DNA of 64,000 nucleotides from positions 62,001 to 126,000 of the forward strand of contig JBFLZW010000030.1 in the NCBI GenBank assembly GCA_040755755.1. The letters are read 5' to 3'. How positions within the stretch are numbered: the first letter of the stretch is position 1; each line of letters starts with the position of its first letter. Source of the DNA: a bacterium (GTDB lineage Bacteria > SZUA-182 > DTGQ01). A program made the position numbers and the translations under genes. The notes beneath the pieces were generated by a model. It was not told the DNA's origin. It did not search any database and saw nothing but the letters and a program-made list of their open reading frames with translations. Positions 1-9,600 of this stretch are shown here, one piece after another.

Positions 1-56
1 ATTTCCAGGCATACTGAAATAATAGATACTCTGGTAAATAAAAAGGGAAAAGGGTA

Positions 57-431
57 ATGTTTGACCGGGACTTGGCTATGATGTATGGAGTAGAGACCAG
101 AGTATTGAATCAGGCAGTGAGAAGGAACATAGCCCGCTTTCCAGATGATTTCATGTTTCGGCTAACCAAAGAAGAGATGGAAAATTGGAGGTCACAAATT
201 GTGATTTCCAATTCTGACAAAATGGGCTTGAGACACAAACCCTTAGCCTTCACAGAGTTGGGAATTGCTATGCTTTCCAGTGTGCTCAACAGCGAAAGAG
301 CCATACAAGTAAATATCCAGATCATGAAAATCTTTACCAAAATGCGGGAAATGCTCATAAACTATCAGGAGATCAAGCAGAGAATTGATGATATGGAACG
401 AAGGTACTGTTACCTTAACGGCTGTGGCTGA
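57..431 (+). CDS. ORF6N-domain protein, truncated at both ends
   Basis: The first 100 residues match the ORF6N (KilA-N-related, phage/Bro-like) DNA-binding domain: the DRDLAMMYGVETRVLNQAV block, RFPDDFMF, WRSQIV and FTELGIAMLSSVLNSERAIQVN. The conserved domain normally begins earlier, around RGxRVM. Here codons for GKRVM lie just upstream in frame, after a stop at 39-41, so the present ATG is internal and the 5' end is lost or frameshifted. After the coiled part (QEIKQRIDDMER) the frame ends within a few unrelated residues, while a different frame stays open to 555. I read it as a decayed phage-type regulator gene. Whether the remaining ORF is translated is unknown. Confidence 0.6.
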   Translation: MFDRDLAMMYGVETRVLNQAVRRNIARFPDDFMFRLTKEEMENWRSQIVISNSDKMGLRHKPLAFTELGIAMLSSVLNSERAIQVNIQIMKIFTKMREMLINYQEIKQRIDDMERRYCYLNGCG

Positions 432-555
432 GCGGCTGGTAAAAAATGCTATTATGGCTGAAGTTGATGAAGATGTTGCAGCAGTATGGCAAACCATTAT
501 TGAAGACGAAACCGGCGGTGAATGGCTAAGGAAACAGATCAGTAATTTTACATAG
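400..555 (+). pseudogene. C-terminal coding fragment, family unknown
   Basis: This frame overlaps the end of the ORF6N gene, shifted by one, and reads through TLTAVAERLVKNAI and AAVWQTIIEDETGGEW to a TAG at 553-555. The composition is protein-like and acidic, with no own start. It looks like the tail of another gene joined to the ORF6N remnant. I do not recognise the family. Confidence 0.3.
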
Positions 556-566
556 AGAACATTCCC

Positions 567-716
567 ATGCAAAATACTCATCATGAGAAAAAATATGAGC
601 TTCTTATTGGAAGAAATCTAAACTGGATTCGAGAAGACAGAGAATTTTCTCAAGATGCGAAGCGTTTATCCGGAACGAGACTTATACAACAAAAAATCAT
701 TGCCCCCTGTCTTTAA
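567..716 (+). pseudogene. N-terminal fragment of a possible HTH-type protein
   Basis: An ATG at 567 opens a 49-codon frame whose segment LLIGRNLNWIREDREFSQD resembles the start of a Cro/CI-like HTH domain. It then changes character and stops at 714-716. It is probably a decayed regulator, too short for a firm call. Confidence 0.3.
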
Positions 717-726
717 GTGACAAGTG

Positions 727-777
727 TTTTTGAGGTCACAAATTGTGACCTCAAACAGTCAGGATGACTTATCGTAA
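727..777 (+). pseudogene. Second ORF6N-gene scrap
   Basis: In this frame the DNA reads FLRSQIVTSNSQ before a TAA at 775-777. This is the core ORF6N block (compare WRSQIVISN in the gene at 57-431), isolated from the rest of the domain. It is evidence that at least two ORF6N genes once lay here. Confidence 0.45.
731..753. repeat. 23-bp perfect palindrome, partly repeated at 188-204
   Basis: TGAGGTCACAA and TTGTGACCTCA form 11-bp arms around a central A. Seventeen of the bases (GAGGTCACAAATTGTGA) recur at 188-204 inside the ORF6N gene, where they encode RSQIV. The palindrome is therefore coding-derived, but it now sits about 37 bp upstream of the next gene start, where it could also act as an operator. 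Confidence 0.6.
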
Positions 778-789
778 CATCAGGCAATC

Positions 790-2037
790 ATGAATCCGAC
801 CATCATCGGTGAAACATTAATCTCCTGTCTTGGCCTGGGGGCCGGATATCCGGCAGCGGACGAGTTCGCGGAGCTATCGCCCGCTGACTGGGACAGGATC
901 GTACGGCAGGCGATCAGGTTTCAAGTGGCTCCCCTGCTCTATCACCGGCTGAAAGCCGCCGGTTCCGAAACCGTCATTCCCCTTCCTGTTACCCGGAAGC
1001 TGCGGGAGAGTTACCACGCCAATGCCTTGAAGAATATGCACCTGTACGAGGAGCTATCAACCATTGTCCGGACATTCCAGGATCATGGCCTTGCGGTCAT
1101 TGTCCTGAAAGGTGCGCACCTGGCCAAGGTTGTTTACGGTAATATTGCTCTTCGGCGGATGTGTGATCTGGACCTTCTGGTTAAAAGAAAAGACCTGGCA
1201 GCAGCGGTGAAGGTATTATCGGGCATTGGCTATCATCCCGCCAGGCCCTTTGAGATCGAGGAGGTATGTACCCAAAGTCGCCATCTGCCTCCCTTTGTCA
1301 AAGACAAGTCCGTCCCGATCGAGATTCACTGGCACATCGAGCCTCCCGATACTCCCTTTACCGTAGATATTGACGGGCTGTGGCAAAGAGCACGGCCAAT
1401 GGTGGTCAATGACGTCCAAATGCCGGTCTTATCCCCCGAGGACCTGATGCTGCATCTGTGCCTGCATGCGGTCCAGCATATCCTGGAAGGTGTGGGGTTA
1501 AGGCCATTGTGTGACCTGACCGAAACCATGAAGCGCTATCAGGCTGAAATGGATTGGCAGAAGCTCCTGGATCGCTCCAGGGAGTGGGGGACGGACAGGC
1601 CCCTCTATCTCATGCTCTCTCTCATCAGGGAATTGGGGGGGCAGGCTGCTTCGGGAAATCTCCTCGACATTCTCAAATCAAATCCTGTCGAGCCGCAGTT
1701 TGTGGCTGGATTGAAAGCTCATACCATGATGAAGACGAGCGACTGCCTGGCCCTGACGACGGATGTCGCCCGGTTTTGGAGACCAGAAAGCCCCACCGAG
1801 AGGATAGCCCTTCTTGTGAAAAAGGCATTCCCCTCCCGGGAATACCTGGCCAGGATATATCAGGTGCCTCAGGACTCAGCCCGGATATATTTCTACTATC
1901 CGGTGCGTATGAAGGATCTGCTCCTTCGCTACGGATATACCCTGTGGCGGCTGTTTCGCCGTGACGCCCAAGTAGTACCCCTGGCCAGGCTTGAGAGCAG
2001 CCAGCTTGCCCTCAGAGACTGGCTCATGTCGCGCTGA
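790..2037 (+). CDS. Nucleotidyltransferase-fold family protein (NTP_transf_5-like)
   Basis: This 415-residue protein carries the hallmark block of the uncharacterised nucleotidyltransferase family: VLKGAHLAKVVYG, then LRRMCDLDLLV near residues 100-130, where the D-x-D is the expected metal-binding pair. An EIHWHIEPP segment and an LMLHLCLHAVQHI helix follow, as is typical of the family. No membrane segment is visible. Family members often occur in polysaccharide or exosortase loci, but no such genes are adjacent, so the substrate is unknown. The gene stands alone and ends just before a strong hairpin terminator. Confidence 0.75.
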   Translation: MNPTIIGETLISCLGLGAGYPAADEFAELSPADWDRIVRQAIRFQVAPLLYHRLKAAGSETVIPLPVTRKLRESYHANALKNMHLYEELSTIVRTFQDHGLAVIVLKGAHLAKVVYGNIALRRMCDLDLLVKRKDLAAAVKVLSGIGYHPARPFEIEEVCTQSRHLPPFVKDKSVPIEIHWHIEPPDTPFTVDIDGLWQRARPMVVNDVQMPVLSPEDLMLHLCLHAVQHILEGVGLRPLCDLTETMKRYQAEMDWQKLLDRSREWGTDRPLYLMLSLIRELGGQAASGNLLDILKSNPVEPQFVAGLKAHTMMKTSDCLALTTDVARFWRPESPTERIALLVKKAFPSREYLARIYQVPQDSARIYFYYPVRMKDLLLRYGYTLWRLFRRDAQVVPLARLESSQLALRDWLMSR

Positions 2038-2046
2038 GTGAAATTT

Positions 2047-2086
2047 AAAAAGCCCGCAGAGATGGTATCTCTCATGCAGGCTTTTT
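2047..2086 (+). terminator. Rho-independent terminator after the nucleotidyltransferase gene
   Basis: AAAAAGCC and a GAGAT/ATCTC inner stem pair with GGCTTTTT, leaving a T-run on the plus strand and, through the A-run, also on the minus strand. It lies 10 bp after the stop codon and may serve both directions. Confidence 0.75.
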
Positions 2087-2097
2087 CATTGGAGTGA

Positions 2098-2139
2098 GCA
2101 AAAGCTCAGGGGCACAGTGAAGATGCCCCTGAGCTTTGC
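2098..2139 (-). terminator. Strong hairpin, probable terminator of the Gly/Tyr-rich gene
   Basis: GCAAAAGCTCAGGGGCA pairs with TGCCCCTGAGCTTTGC over almost its full length. It lies 27 bp past the stop of the minus-strand gene at 2166-2768. The T-run on that strand is weak, so termination may rely on the next hairpin as well. Confidence 0.5.
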
Positions 2140-2165
2140 ATCCCTTTAGGACTTGAGATTTCCGA

Positions 2166-2768
2166 TTAGATAGCAAGACCTCCAGCACCCAGACCAGCGA
2201 TTCCGCCCAAACCGCCTAGGCCACCAAGCATTCCCAAGCCACCCAGACCAGCGTACGCACCGCCCAGGCCGCCATACAGTCCGCCGCCGTAGAGGCCGCC
2301 CAGACCGCCATACATGCTGCCTAAGCCTCCATATAAGCCGCCCAGACCGCCATATAAACCACCCAGGCCACCGTACACGCCACCTAATCCGCCATACAGA
2401 CCGCCGCCATACATTCCATAACCGGCGTATGTGGCTGGATATGACATATACCCGGCTCCTCCGTATGCGGAATAGCCTGGGTATGATCCGTATGTGGAGT
2501 AGCTTGGGTAGGTACCGTATGTGCTTCCATAGGTGGAGTAGCTTGGGTACGATCTATACGCGCTGCTTCCATATGAAGAATAGCCTGGGTACGATCCATA
2601 ACCGGTACTTCCATAGGTTCCGTAGGTGGAATAGGACGGATACGATCCGTATGATGCAGTATATTGTGCCTGTGAAAGGTTAGTGAAAAGGAAAAGCCCA
2701 AAAAAGACAACTAAGGTAAATACTCCGTATCTAACTTCATTTTTACAACACATACTCTTTAACCTCAT
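2166..2768 (-). CDS. Secreted Gly/Tyr-rich low-complexity repeat protein
   Basis: The 200-residue product begins with a signal peptide (hydrophobic VFTLVVFFGLFLF, cleavage likely after SQA, near residue 34). It continues as about 100 residues of S-Y-x-S/T-Y-G-S repeats and then a Gly/Leu tail of repeated GGLYGGLGG units. Such composition is known from structural or adhesive surface proteins and from some small exported proteins of unknown role. No enzyme motif is present. A second in-frame ATG at codon 6 (MCCKNEV) has its own GAGG spacing and could be the true start. It is preceded by an AT-rich upstream region and followed by hairpins. Confidence 0.7.
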   Translation of the reverse strand: MRLKSMCCKNEVRYGVFTLVVFFGLFLFTNLSQAQYTASYGSYPSYSTYGTYGSTGYGSYPGYSSYGSSAYRSYPSYSTYGSTYGTYPSYSTYGSYPGYSAYGGAGYMSYPATYAGYGMYGGGLYGGLGGVYGGLGGLYGGLGGLYGGLGSMYGGLGGLYGGGLYGGLGGAYAGLGGLGMLGGLGGLGGIAGLGAGGLAI

Positions 2769-2917
2769 TTGCTTACCTGATTATCATAATATAATATACT
2801 TTAAAAACCTAAATAACCAAATACTCACCGATAAACTTCGCAAAACCGCTTTACTTTATTACTGCACTTAAACTTTTATTCTGCCCCCTCTTTACCCTCC
2901 TTATAGTGAAACCTGAA

Positions 2918-3292
2918 TTATGATGCCTCTATATTTGCAATCACCTGATCCAGCACTTGAAACATCTGACTGTTTTTACTGACACATTCATAGGCACCAA
3001 GTTCCCTGGCCTTCGAAACGTTGCTTTGATCAAGGTAAGAAGAAACCATAATTACCTTCATATCAGGATTGATGTCTCTGGCTGTCCGGAGAAGATCAAG
3101 CCCATCTATGCCATTGAGATGAAGATCAAGCAACAAGAGATCAAATTTGCCAGCAGTTATCCTGTCCTGAAATTCTTTATCTGAAGTGCTGATCTCGACT
3201 TCGTAACCCTTTTGGATGAGGTGATACTTTAGAGCATTACAAAGGATAATTTCATCATCCACAATCAAAATTCTGCTAATCTTACTAACCAT
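2918..3292 (-). CDS. Stand-alone response-regulator receiver domain
   Basis: The product is a single receiver domain with the acidic pocket (ILIVDDE), phospho-acceptor Asp in LLLLDLHLNGIDG and a conserved Lys in CVSKNS; no output domain follows. The frame is open to 3364, but the extra 24 residues are not receiver-like, so I start at the ATG giving MVSKISRILIVDDE. It probably works as a CheY/Spo0F-like phosphate relay or by protein contact. Its kinase is not adjacent; the nearest is the PAS kinase at 5193-6266, on the same strand. Confidence 0.8.
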   Translation of the reverse strand: MVSKISRILIVDDEIILCNALKYHLIQKGYEVEISTSDKEFQDRITAGKFDLLLLDLHLNGIDGLDLLRTARDINPDMKVIMVSSYLDQSNVSKARELGAYECVSKNSQMFQVLDQVIANIEAS

Positions 3293-3364
3293 GATGTCCA
3301 CACGTCCACATACCATACCTGGAGCTCTTGTAAAAGTTCCGGTAGAGAAACGAGGTGCAGGCAA

Positions 3365-3757
3365 AAATACCTCCTCATTTCACCAAGTTGTTTAAATTTA
3401 AGGATTAGTCACACGGAAGGAGCCTGTCTGTCTGACAATTTCTCTCAGCATTTCGGTTCAGTGCAGCTCAGGGATCCATACAGGCATCATTTCATGCTTG
3501 TTGCCTTTCTGGTGGATCCTGATCCTTCAATTTGCCGGGAAGCAACCTGACGTATTCTTGCAATTGAGAAATGCATTTATCAGGCCAGACTTGATTAAAG
3601 TGGGTTTTGGAAATTTCCTGCTATATTTTCCCGGTATATTAAGGGGATGATTGACAGGAGCGCTCCTTGATGCAGAGGCGCAAAGTCCCGGAATGAGATG
3701 GTTACCAGTCCCTCAGCATCCCAAAATGGAATGATTGATGCCGGGAGCCTGGAGAGA
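3365..3757. other. Intergenic region without recognisable gene
   Basis: About 390 bp between the receiver gene and the NtrC-type regulator. I see no convincing coding frame, repeat or clear promoter. It must hold the receiver gene's upstream signals unless that gene is read through from the regulator. Confidence 0.4.
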
Positions 3758-5161
3758 TCATCGCTCCGGCTTCGTATCGTCGAAACCGGCCAGTTTCCGG
3801 AAAAGTGTGGACCTTCCGATCCCCAGGAGTTTGGCGGCCTGTTCTTTATTGCCGCCGGTATGTCTCAGGGCTTTCAGGATGTGGTCCCTTTCCATGTCGG
3901 CCAGGGTCTGAAACTCCCCCTGACTCTGGTTTCCGCCAGATGAAAGATGCACTGGGCGGGTACTTATCGGTTCGGCAAAAAACATTTCCCCCTTGGGAAA
4001 GTGCAGGGAAGCGGGGGTAATACGGTCGCTCTCTTCGATAATCATGGCCCGCTCGATAATGTTTTTCAGTTCCCTGATATTTCCGGGATAGGTATACTGA
4101 ACCAAAAGCTGGCCAGTCTCATGATGGAGTCCCTGAATATTGAGGTGGAACTCCCGGTTAAATCTTTGGATGAAGAAATCGGACAGAGGGATGATATCGT
4201 CTCTGCGCTCTCTCAAAGGCGGGATGGTAATGGGAAATACATTGAGCCGGTAAAAAAGGTCCTCCCTGAATTCAGCGCTGATAACCTTTTTTGCCAGGTC
4301 CCGGTTTGTGGCCGCTATCACCCGGATATCCACTTTGCGGTCAACCGTGCTTCCGATTCTCCGGAAGGTCCGCTGTTCAAGAAAGCGAAGCAACTTGGCC
4401 TGTACGGAAAGGTTTAAGGTGGCGATTTCATCCAGAAACAGGGTCCCGCCATCGGCCAGCTCAAGTAAGCCCTGCTTTGCACTCTTGGCATCCGTGAAGG
4501 CTCCCTTTTCAAAACCAAAAAGCTCACTCTCAACCAGTGAGCCGGGTAAGGCTGAGCAACTGATATCGACAAAGACCTTGTCCGGATTCGGGCTGAGATT
4601 ATGGATTGTCCTGGCCACCACCTCTTTGCCCGTACCGCTCTCGCCGGTAATGAGTACCGTGCTGTGTTCTTTTTTGGCAATTTTTTCAATTAATCCATAA
4701 ACCTGCTTCATCTCGGTGCTTTCCGTGATCAGATGATATTGGTTGATTCTCTCCTGGGCCTGCCTTTTCAGAAGAGCATGTTCCTTTGCCAGGTTATGGG
4801 CTTTGAGAGCTTTTTTTGCCACCAGCCTTACCGCTTCGTCCATACTCGATGATTTGATGAGATAATCGTCTGCACCTTGCTTCATGGCCTCAATCGCATC
4901 GTGGATGTCCTGCGAGGCGCTCAGGATGATAACCGGCAGATCGGGATGATCGGCCTTGATGCCTTCCAGGGTCTGAAAACCATTGATTCCGGGCATGGAA
5001 AGGTCAAGCAGTACCAGGTCAAAGTCCTCCCTGGTGAGCCTTGCCAGGGCAGCTTCCCCGCTGGGGACAGGAAAACCGGCCAGACCCTCGGATTCAAGGC
5101 AGCGGCTTAAGCTTCTGGCCATCAATTGATCATCGTCAACAATGAGAACCCGGTAAGCCAT
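3758..5161 (-). CDS. NtrC-family sigma-54 response regulator
   Basis: Domain order is receiver (DDD pocket, phospho-acceptor D53 in LVLLDLSMPG), AAA+ domain (Walker A GESGTGKE at about 173-180, Walker B GGTLFLDE) and a C-terminal Fis-type HTH (KEQAAKLLGIGRSTLFRKL). The sigma-54 contact loop reads GAFTDA instead of the canonical GAFTGA, a common variant. I take the start at MAYRVLIVDD, preceded by a GGGAG ribosome site; the frame extends ten codons further up. It lies 31 bp behind the PAS kinase gene, its evident partner. It should activate sigma-54 promoters on phosphorylation; targets are unknown. Confidence 0.9.
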   Translation of the reverse strand: MAYRVLIVDDDQLMARSLSRCLESEGLAGFPVPSGEAALARLTREDFDLVLLDLSMPGINGFQTLEGIKADHPDLPVIILSASQDIHDAIEAMKQGADDYLIKSSSMDEAVRLVAKKALKAHNLAKEHALLKRQAQERINQYHLITESTEMKQVYGLIEKIAKKEHSTVLITGESGTGKEVVARTIHNLSPNPDKVFVDISCSALPGSLVESELFGFEKGAFTDAKSAKQGLLELADGGTLFLDEIATLNLSVQAKLLRFLEQRTFRRIGSTVDRKVDIRVIAATNRDLAKKVISAEFREDLFYRLNVFPITIPPLRERRDDIIPLSDFFIQRFNREFHLNIQGLHHETGQLLVQYTYPGNIRELKNIIERAMIIEESDRITPASLHFPKGEMFFAEPISTRPVHLSSGGNQSQGEFQTLADMERDHILKALRHTGGNKEQAAKLLGIGRSTLFRKLAGFDDTKPER

Positions 5162-5192
5162 AGCTCTCCCACACCTGCATCTTCCAGACAAT

Positions 5193-6266
5193 TCATAAGC
5201 TGACAGGGATACTTATCCTGACGGTAGTACCTTGTCCTTCCTGACTCTGGATAGTTATCGAGCCTTTATGCAGCTCTATTATTCTGAAGGCAATCGAAAG
5301 CCCCAATCCTGTGCCCTGCGGGGATTTGGTAAAGAATGGATCGAATACGTAAGGCAGGTCCTCCTCTTTGATACCAGACCCATTATCCTGAATGGTTATC
5401 TGTACCTGCCCTGTTTGGCCGCGCCGTCCTTCATGCCCGCCGGTCTTTTCAGGCAGGGCAGTTGTTGTAATGGTGATTTCACCGCCACCCGGCATGGCTG
5501 TTAAGGAATTGAGAAATATATTAAAGAAAACCTGCTGCATTTTTGAGGGGTCAATCATGACCTTGGGAATCTTCAGGTCGTAGACCTTTTTGACCTTGAC
5601 CATACCCAAGCTTAACTTCCTGCTCAATAAACTTAAGGTATTGTCAATCGGCTGATGGATGTTTGTTTTCTTCAAGGCAAAAGGGCTGGGTTTGGCAAAG
5701 TTCATGAGATTTTCAAGAAGACTCTCCAGCCGCTGGACCTCGTGCAGGATGCTTTCAATATCTTGATAGATCGTATCTTTTTGGTTTAACCGCTCCATAA
5801 CGGATACGGCCATCAGTCCGATGCCTGCCAGGGGGTTCTTGATTTCGTGGACGATGGAGGAGGCAAGCTCGCCCATGATTTTCAGTCTTCCCTGATGCTG
5901 GATTTCCTGCTGCATCTTTATTTCCCTGGTTACAATCCGGCCAATCTCGAATACTCCCTGCAACGATCCCTGTTCATTATAAATGGGATGCCGGGTGATA
6001 TAAACATTGTCATTTCCAATAGAGATCAATAACTTCTCAGCAGTCCCGTTCTCAATCTTCGTATGCAGAATCGGACAATCTTCACACGGGTCCTGCCGCT
6101 CACGGATGATAGCGTAGCATTTACTTCCAATGCATTCATGAGCGGATTTGGTCAATAATTTTTCATAAGCCTTATTGACCATTAAGATAGTGTAGTCGGT
6201 GTCAATAAGCGATACAATATCAGCCACCCCGTAGAAAATGCCTTTAAATCTATCCCGGTAATCCAT
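5193..6266 (-). CDS. PAS-domain sensor histidine kinase
   Basis: The 357-residue soluble protein has an N-terminal PAS domain (about 5-115) with a Cys cluster (C50, then CEDC at 61-64) resembling the PxCxxCP motif of PAS4-type sensors. A HisKA domain follows with the H-box SSIVHEIKNPLAG (phospho-acceptor His140). The HATPase domain has an N-box (QQVFFNIFLNSLTA) and DNGSGI and GTGLGLSI glycine boxes. No transmembrane helix is present, so it senses a cytoplasmic cue, perhaps redox or metal through the cysteines. It is the first gene of a two-gene unit with the NtrC-type regulator. Confidence 0.9.
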   Translation of the reverse strand: MDYRDRFKGIFYGVADIVSLIDTDYTILMVNKAYEKLLTKSAHECIGSKCYAIIRERQDPCEDCPILHTKIENGTAEKLLISIGNDNVYITRHPIYNEQGSLQGVFEIGRIVTREIKMQQEIQHQGRLKIMGELASSIVHEIKNPLAGIGLMAVSVMERLNQKDTIYQDIESILHEVQRLESLLENLMNFAKPSPFALKKTNIHQPIDNTLSLLSRKLSLGMVKVKKVYDLKIPKVMIDPSKMQQVFFNIFLNSLTAMPGGGEITITTTALPEKTGGHEGRRGQTGQVQITIQDNGSGIKEEDLPYVFDPFFTKSPQGTGLGLSIAFRIIELHKGSITIQSQEGQGTTVRISIPVSL

Positions 6267-6698
6267 AAATTAACCGACTGGCTCCATTCCTCAACAAGAA
6301 AGGGTATTCCTCGAAGACCTTATACTATAATTATATTTTCTTCAAAACAGATGTCAAGGCAAGATGCCCAAGCCCAAATGTTCCCCATCTTCCCAATCTG
6401 GCAACGACACATCATTGAAGGGACAGGCCCCTTGCTTGCCTTGGGCGGCTACAGCAGGAGAGACTCTCTGGCAGGGGCTGCCCCTCCAGGAGAATACAGG
6501 TAGCCTGAAAAAGATGGGAAACATCTGGCCCAAACCAGCCACTATAATCGATTCTTCTTGACTAGATCGTGATCCAGGATGGATAATATTTTTGCATGGG
6601 GATTGAAAAACTGTAATTTCTCCCTGTAATTTCGTGGAGATTTTTGGGAAAGCTTTTAGCCTGATCCAAGATATTACCATTAGCTCAGGAAAAGCCAT
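6267..6698. other. Intergenic region with inverted GATGTTCCCCATC-like repeats
   Basis: Between the divergent kinase and restriction genes, ATGTTCCCCATCTTCCC near 6377-6395 is mirrored by AAGATGGGAAACATCT near 6510-6527. Related copies occur at about 25252, 25361 and 25454. No coding frame is credible here; promoters for both flanking genes must lie within. Confidence 0.45.
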
Positions 6699-9600
6699 AT
6701 GAAACAAGTAGTCATAGAGAATCCGATCTTAAACTCGCCCTTTACCGAACCCAATAGGCATTTTTGTTTTACCGATGAGGGCATATCCAATGAAGTTATT
6801 GATGGCCGCCGTGCCAGCTCTTATTTTGTTCCTATCGCACGGCCACGGAAGAAGAGCAGGCAAAAATCACTGTTCGAGACTGAATGGACACAGGACCGCA
6901 TTGTAGAAAACCAGGTTATTAATCAGATCCGCCAACGGGTCGGTATCTGGCGCAAAGGCGGCTATGTCGGCGTGACGCCTGTTACGAGTCGCCTTCTGCA
7001 CCACTGGACCGATCCTGACCGTGACAGGAAATTGTTTTTTTGCCAGATTGAGGCACTTGAAACAGCGATTTACATCACCGAAGTCGCCCGGAAATACGGT
7101 GATGCCTGGATTGAAAACACCCTGCGTGAGGCAAACGACACATCGAACCCCGGCCTGCCCCGCATGGCTTTCAAAATGGCTACAGGAGCAGGGAAAACGG
7201 TAGTCATGGCCATGCTTATTGCCTGGCATGCCTTGAACAAATTAGCCAATCCCCATGATGCCCGTTTTTCCGATACGTTTTTGCTGATTACACCGGGCAT
7301 AACTATCCGTGACCGGCTGCGTGTGCTTTTGCCCAATGATCCCAATAACTATTACCGCCAGCGGGATATTCTTCCCCGTTATCTCCTGGAGCAGCTTGAC
7401 CGGGCCAGGATTCTGATCACCAATTTTCATGCTTTTCTGTTGCGGGAGAAAGTCACTGCCGGAAAACTCACCAAAGCTATCCTGGCCGGAAATGCCACCG
7501 GAGCTTTCACCGAGACACCGGACCAGATGGTGCGCCGCGTATGCCGTGAGCTCGGCAATAAAAAGAACATCATCATTATTAACGATGAGGCACATCACTG
7601 TTATCGCCGCAAACCCGATGACCTTATTGCCAATAATTCCCTTGATGGAGCGGGTGAGAAGCTTACCGCTGAAGATCGCAGGGAAGCACAGAAGCGTGAT
7701 GAAGAAGCCCGGATCTGGATTTCAGGCATCGAAGCTGTAAAGTCCAAGATCGGGGTCAAGGCCATCTATGATTTGTCAGCTACGCCTTTTTTTCTGCGCG
7801 GCTCCGGGTATCCCGAAGGAACGCTCTTCCCGTGGGTTGTCTCCGACTTTTCCCTTATCGATGCCATAGAGTCCGGTATTGTCAAGGTGCCCCGCGTGCC
7901 CGTAGCTGACGATTCCGTGACCGGAGAGCAGCCCACCTATCGTGACCTTTGGCTGCGCATCCGTGAGCACCTGCCCCGCAAAGGCAGGAGAACCGAAAAG
8001 CTGGGCGGTGAGCCAAAACTTCCGCTGGAACTGCAAGGTGCACTCCACAGCCTCTCCAGCAACTACGAAAAATATTACCGCCTGTGGGAGAGCAATGCCG
8101 AAGCCAGGGCCAAGGGCATCACTCCGCCGGTATTTATCGTGGTCTGCAACAATACCAATGTCTCGAAGCTTGTCTTTGATTATATTGCCGGATGGGAAAA
8201 ACAGGTCGGAGAACGCAGAATTATTCAGGCTGGAGCTTTGGAAATTTTCCGCAACGATGACGGCCGTGGCGACTGGCTCCACCGCCCAAACACGATCCTG
8301 GTCGATAGTGAACAGCTTGAATCCGGGGAGGCCATGAGCCAGGAGTTCAAGAAAATCGTTGCCCGTGAAATTGAGGAGTTCAAAGCTGAATACTGCCTGC
8401 GTTTTCCTGGTCGCAGCATCGAAAGCATTACCGACGAAGAGCTGCTGCGCGAGGTAATGAATACTGTCGGCAAGCAGGGTAAGCTGGGAGAAGGGATCAA
8501 GTGTGTGGTCAGTGTATCCATGCTCACTGAAGGCTGGGACGCCAACACCGTTACCCACATTCTTGGTGTGCGTGCTTTTGGCACTCAACTGTTGTGCGAG
8601 CAGGTGGTCGGACGGGCACTGCGGCGCATGCGTTACGCTGTCAATGACCAGGGCAGGTTCGACCCGGAATACGCCGAAGTTTACGGCGTGCCCTTTTCGT
8701 TTATCCCCTGCTCCGGCTCCAGCCCGAATCCCAGGCCGGGTCCGATGCCGACCCGCGTGCATGCCATTGAAGAGCGAATCGCCTGTGAGATCACCTTTCC
8801 GCGACTCCTTGGCTACCGATACAATGTGGCCTGCGAGCGGCTGAGAGCCACTTTCACCGAGAACACCAGACTCACGCTGTCAACTGCCGATGTCCCGACC
8901 AGGACCGAAAACGCCCCCATTGTCGGTGAAAGCAGCATCCACACTCTCGATGACCTGAAGCGTCGGCGGCCAAATGAAGTTGCCTTCCTCCTGGCCAAAC
9001 TCACCCTTGAAAAGTATTTCCGTGATGACGGCGGTTATGACAAACCCTGGCTCTTTCCTCAACTGCTTGGCATCGCCAGGCAGTGGCTGACCGAGTGCCT
9101 GACTTTAAAAGACAGCACCTTCCTGCAACTGCTGCTGCTCATTCAGTTTGCCCATGACGCTGCTGACCTTATTTATCAGGCCATCATTCAGTCAACCGAC
9201 AGTACTCTGACGATTAAGCCTATCCTTCGACCCTATGATACGCTCGGATCGACCCGCTTCGTGGACTTCGATACCACCCGTCCGGTATATGCTACCCTGG
9301 CCGATAAGTGCCATGTCTCTCATACTGTGCTGGACAGCAACTGGGAAGCAAAGATGGAAGAAACGCTGGAGGCGATGGATGAGGTAATCCGCTATGTAAA
9401 GAACCACAACCTCGGGTTCACCATCCCCTATACGATCAACGGTGAGGAGCGGCAATATATCCCGGATTTCATTGCCTGCATTGATGATGGCCGGGGGAAT
9501 GAGGACCTGCTCAACCTCATCATCGAGGTTACCGGCGAAAAGAAGAAGGATAAGGCAGCCAAGGTGATGACTGCCCGCACTCTGTGGGTCCCGGCGATCA

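Noticed and set aside
3758-5161. GAFTDA loop as evidence that the regulator cannot use sigma-54
   Set aside because: GAFTDA is common among family members, so I only note it; the GAYTSA loop at 41668-43509 is a stronger departure.
7776-8762. 328-codon minus-strand ORF inside the restriction helicase gene
   Set aside because: The plus strand encodes a complete helicase with all motifs in place; the opposite frame is a shadow with no domain.
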